Source: a virus
Reading direction: 5' to 3' (one strand)
IMG/VR virus record: IMGVR_UViG_3300025000_000236
Span: 1-38,718 of that record
Length of the DNA: 38,718 bases
Shown here: positions 37,798 through 38,718 of the stretch, piece after piece
Layout of the letters: each line of letters begins with the position of its first letter
How positions within the stretch are numbered: position 1 is the stretch's first letter
Made by a program: the position numbers and the translations under genes
Notes under the pieces: generated by a model
Databases searched by the model: none
Told to the model about the DNA's origin: nothing
What the model saw: the letters and a program-made list of their open reading frames with translations, nothing else

Positions 37798-37816
37798 GCG
37801 GGGCACCTCCCCCCGC
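37798..37816 (+). terminator. Hairpin after SSB
   Basis: GCGGGG and CCCCGC form a 6-bp stem with a 7-base loop, then CTCTGGCTCCTTTTG. The short T-run 14 bases later makes it a weak terminator or attenuator before the next operon. Confidence 0.5.
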
Positions 37817-37852
37817 TCTGGCTCCTTTTGAGGAGGGATGAAAGGGTAAGTT

Positions 37853-38236
37853 ATGAACATCATGCAAAACATAGTGGATGGCATGAATTTAAGAATGCAA
37901 AGGGAGCGCGCTGAACAACAAATGACGCTGGGCAAAATGATTGCCACTCTTGAAAAGATGCCGCAGGACACCCTGATTGACGGCATTAGCAACCCGCACA
38001 GCTACAGGGGGTATTATTGCGACCTTGCATTTTCGCGCACAGATAAAAAGACAAGTGTAGCAGATGCCCTTGCAATGTGTCGCGGAGCAATGGGGCAGTT
38101 CTTTGTGGGATATAAGGGCGGAGATTTTGCCATGGGCGCACTTACTCCGCTTTGGATAGCCCATTATGGCAGTTGCGGCGATAAGATTGTGGACATTTTA
38201 CCAGACGGCACCATTGAAACAGCGGAGGAGGATTAA
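37853..38236 (+). CDS. Hypothetical phage protein (127 aa)
   Basis: The product has a helical start (MNIMQNIVDGMNLRMQRERA) and then MTLGKMIATLEKMPQDTLID, leading to GISNPHSYRGYYCDLAF. This TLG..I..L...P and NPHSYRG pattern recurs in phage proteins without known function. A beta-rich end follows (GDKIVDILPDGTIETAEED). The next gene overlaps its stop (TAATG). Confidence 0.72.
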   Translation: MNIMQNIVDGMNLRMQRERAEQQMTLGKMIATLEKMPQDTLIDGISNPHSYRGYYCDLAFSRTDKKTSVADALAMCRGAMGQFFVGYKGGDFAMGALTPLWIAHYGSCGDKIVDILPDGTIETAEED

Positions 38237-38574
38237 TGGGACTCATGCAACGCCGCAAGGGTCGTTTGGCTGAAACCATGTTCAAACTTGAACTCGAAAG
38301 CCGCGACTGGTCAGTAATCGACATCTCCGCCGGGGTTAACGATGCCGACCTAGTAGCCACCGACCCCGCCGGCAAGACGCACCTTGTGGAAGTTAAAAAT
38401 CACAAGCTCCTCAACCCCACCAAATGGCGGCAGCAAGCGCGGGAGCAGGCCAAGAAAAGGCGGATGGGGTGGATGCTGGCTTACCGGATACCGGGATACG
38501 CGGGGCTGTGGGTGGTGGAAAGGATGCACTCTAAGCCGGTGGTGTGGGGAATATTCCAAGGGGGTGAGGAATGA
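38236..38574 (+). CDS. PD-(D/E)XK nuclease, Holliday-junction-resolvase-like
   Basis: The 112-residue protein has the compact fold of archaeal Hjc/VRR-type nucleases. KGRLAETMFKLELESRDWSV is the N-terminal helix with a catalytic Glu. AGVNDADLVATDPAGKTHLV and EVKNHKLL hold the D...ExK metal site, and WMLAYRIPGYAGLWVVER is the last strand pair. With ERF and SSB it fits recombination-dependent replication and branch resolution before packaging. ATGA overlap with the next gene. Confidence 0.78.
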   Translation: MGLMQRRKGRLAETMFKLELESRDWSVIDISAGVNDADLVATDPAGKTHLVEVKNHKLLNPTKWRQQAREQAKKRRMGWMLAYRIPGYAGLWVVERMHSKPVVWGIFQGGEE

Positions 38575-38718
38575 TGGACGAGTTAGAACGAATCAGGCGC
38601 TTTTATTCCGGCGCAACAAGGGACACTGCCGATGACAAGCTGGACTATGCCCGCTTCCTCTCCCCTTGGGTGATCCGGCGCTACTGTGAATACCTGCAAA
38701 AGCACCGGGTGCAGAGTG
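38571..38718 (+). CDS. DUF5664-like protein, C-terminally truncated by the window
   Basis: The frame starts at ATG 38571 and runs off the right edge after 49 codons. GATRDTADDKLDYARFLSPW and CEYLQKHRVQS match, from memory, the start of phage proteins with a DUF5664/dATP-dGTP pyrophosphohydrolase-type domain (GATRDT..GKLDYE.FLSP). The rest of the protein is not in the window, so activity cannot be judged. Confidence 0.65.
   Translation, partial: MMDELERIRRFYSGATRDTADDKLDYARFLSPWVIRRYCEYLQKHRVQS

Noticed and set aside
1-38718. CRISPR array, insertion sequence or transposase
   Set aside because: I saw no regularly spaced repeats, terminal inverted repeats with a transposase, or reverse transcriptase for a diversity-generating element.
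1-38718. Circular closure or terminal repeats of the window
   Set aside because: The first and last bases share no visible repeat and the truncated frames at the two ends do not join in register.

Overview
The window is one continuous stretch of a tailed bacteriophage genome (or prophage) with short-tailed, P22-like virion logic. Coding density is high, start and stop codons mostly touch or overlap (ATGA, TAATG), and Shine-Dalgarno sequences are strong. No cellular housekeeping gene is visible. Lipoprotein signals and a P22-type tail suggest a Gram-negative host; I cannot name the host from sequence alone. Both ends are open: a truncated gene enters at base 1 and another leaves at 38718. I see no integrase, DNA polymerase, primase, helicase or small terminase, so this is probably not the whole genome.

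Layout. (1) 1-4000: small unknown genes, a tRNA-Gln-like gene, an HExxH metalloprotein, the large terminase, a lipoprotein and a membrane protein. (2) 4019-28265: the rightward late region. Order: portal, small protein, GroES-like co-chaperonin, scaffold candidate, head proteins, major capsid, beta-helix protein, zinc-binding small protein, gp4-like tail adaptor, tail spike, gp10-like hub, tail protein, two radical SAM enzymes and a GNAT acetyltransferase, three ejection-type proteins, a 12-residue peptide, a secreted protein, a 1210-residue fibre with a TIM-barrel-like insert, an XhlA-like membrane protein and a T4-type lysozyme. (3) 28273-30276: a metallophosphoesterase, a DUF1353-like protein, a structured non-coding segment and a lipoprotein. 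(4) 30308-32862: leftward genes, namely two YopX paralogues flanking an HNH endonuclease, a small unknown, a NrdR-like zinc ribbon and a putative HTH regulator. (5) 32863-33072: a divergent promoter region resembling an early switch. (6) 33073-38718: rightward early genes, namely an excisionase-like HTH, two ParB-type proteins, small membrane proteins and lipoproteins, a Gp157-like protein, an ERF annealing protein, SSB and a PD-(D/E)XK nuclease.

The most striking non-gene signal is a 15-bp imperfect palindrome of type CAAC-N7-GTTG. It occurs at about nine places, almost always 18-29 bases upstream of a start codon, and at two clear TTGACA promoters it falls where transcription should start. 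It looks like the operator of a phage-wide regulon covering portal, co-chaperonin, regulator and ParB-like genes. The most striking gene cassette is the translationally coupled radical SAM / radical SAM / GNAT trio between tail and ejection genes; its substrate is unknown.
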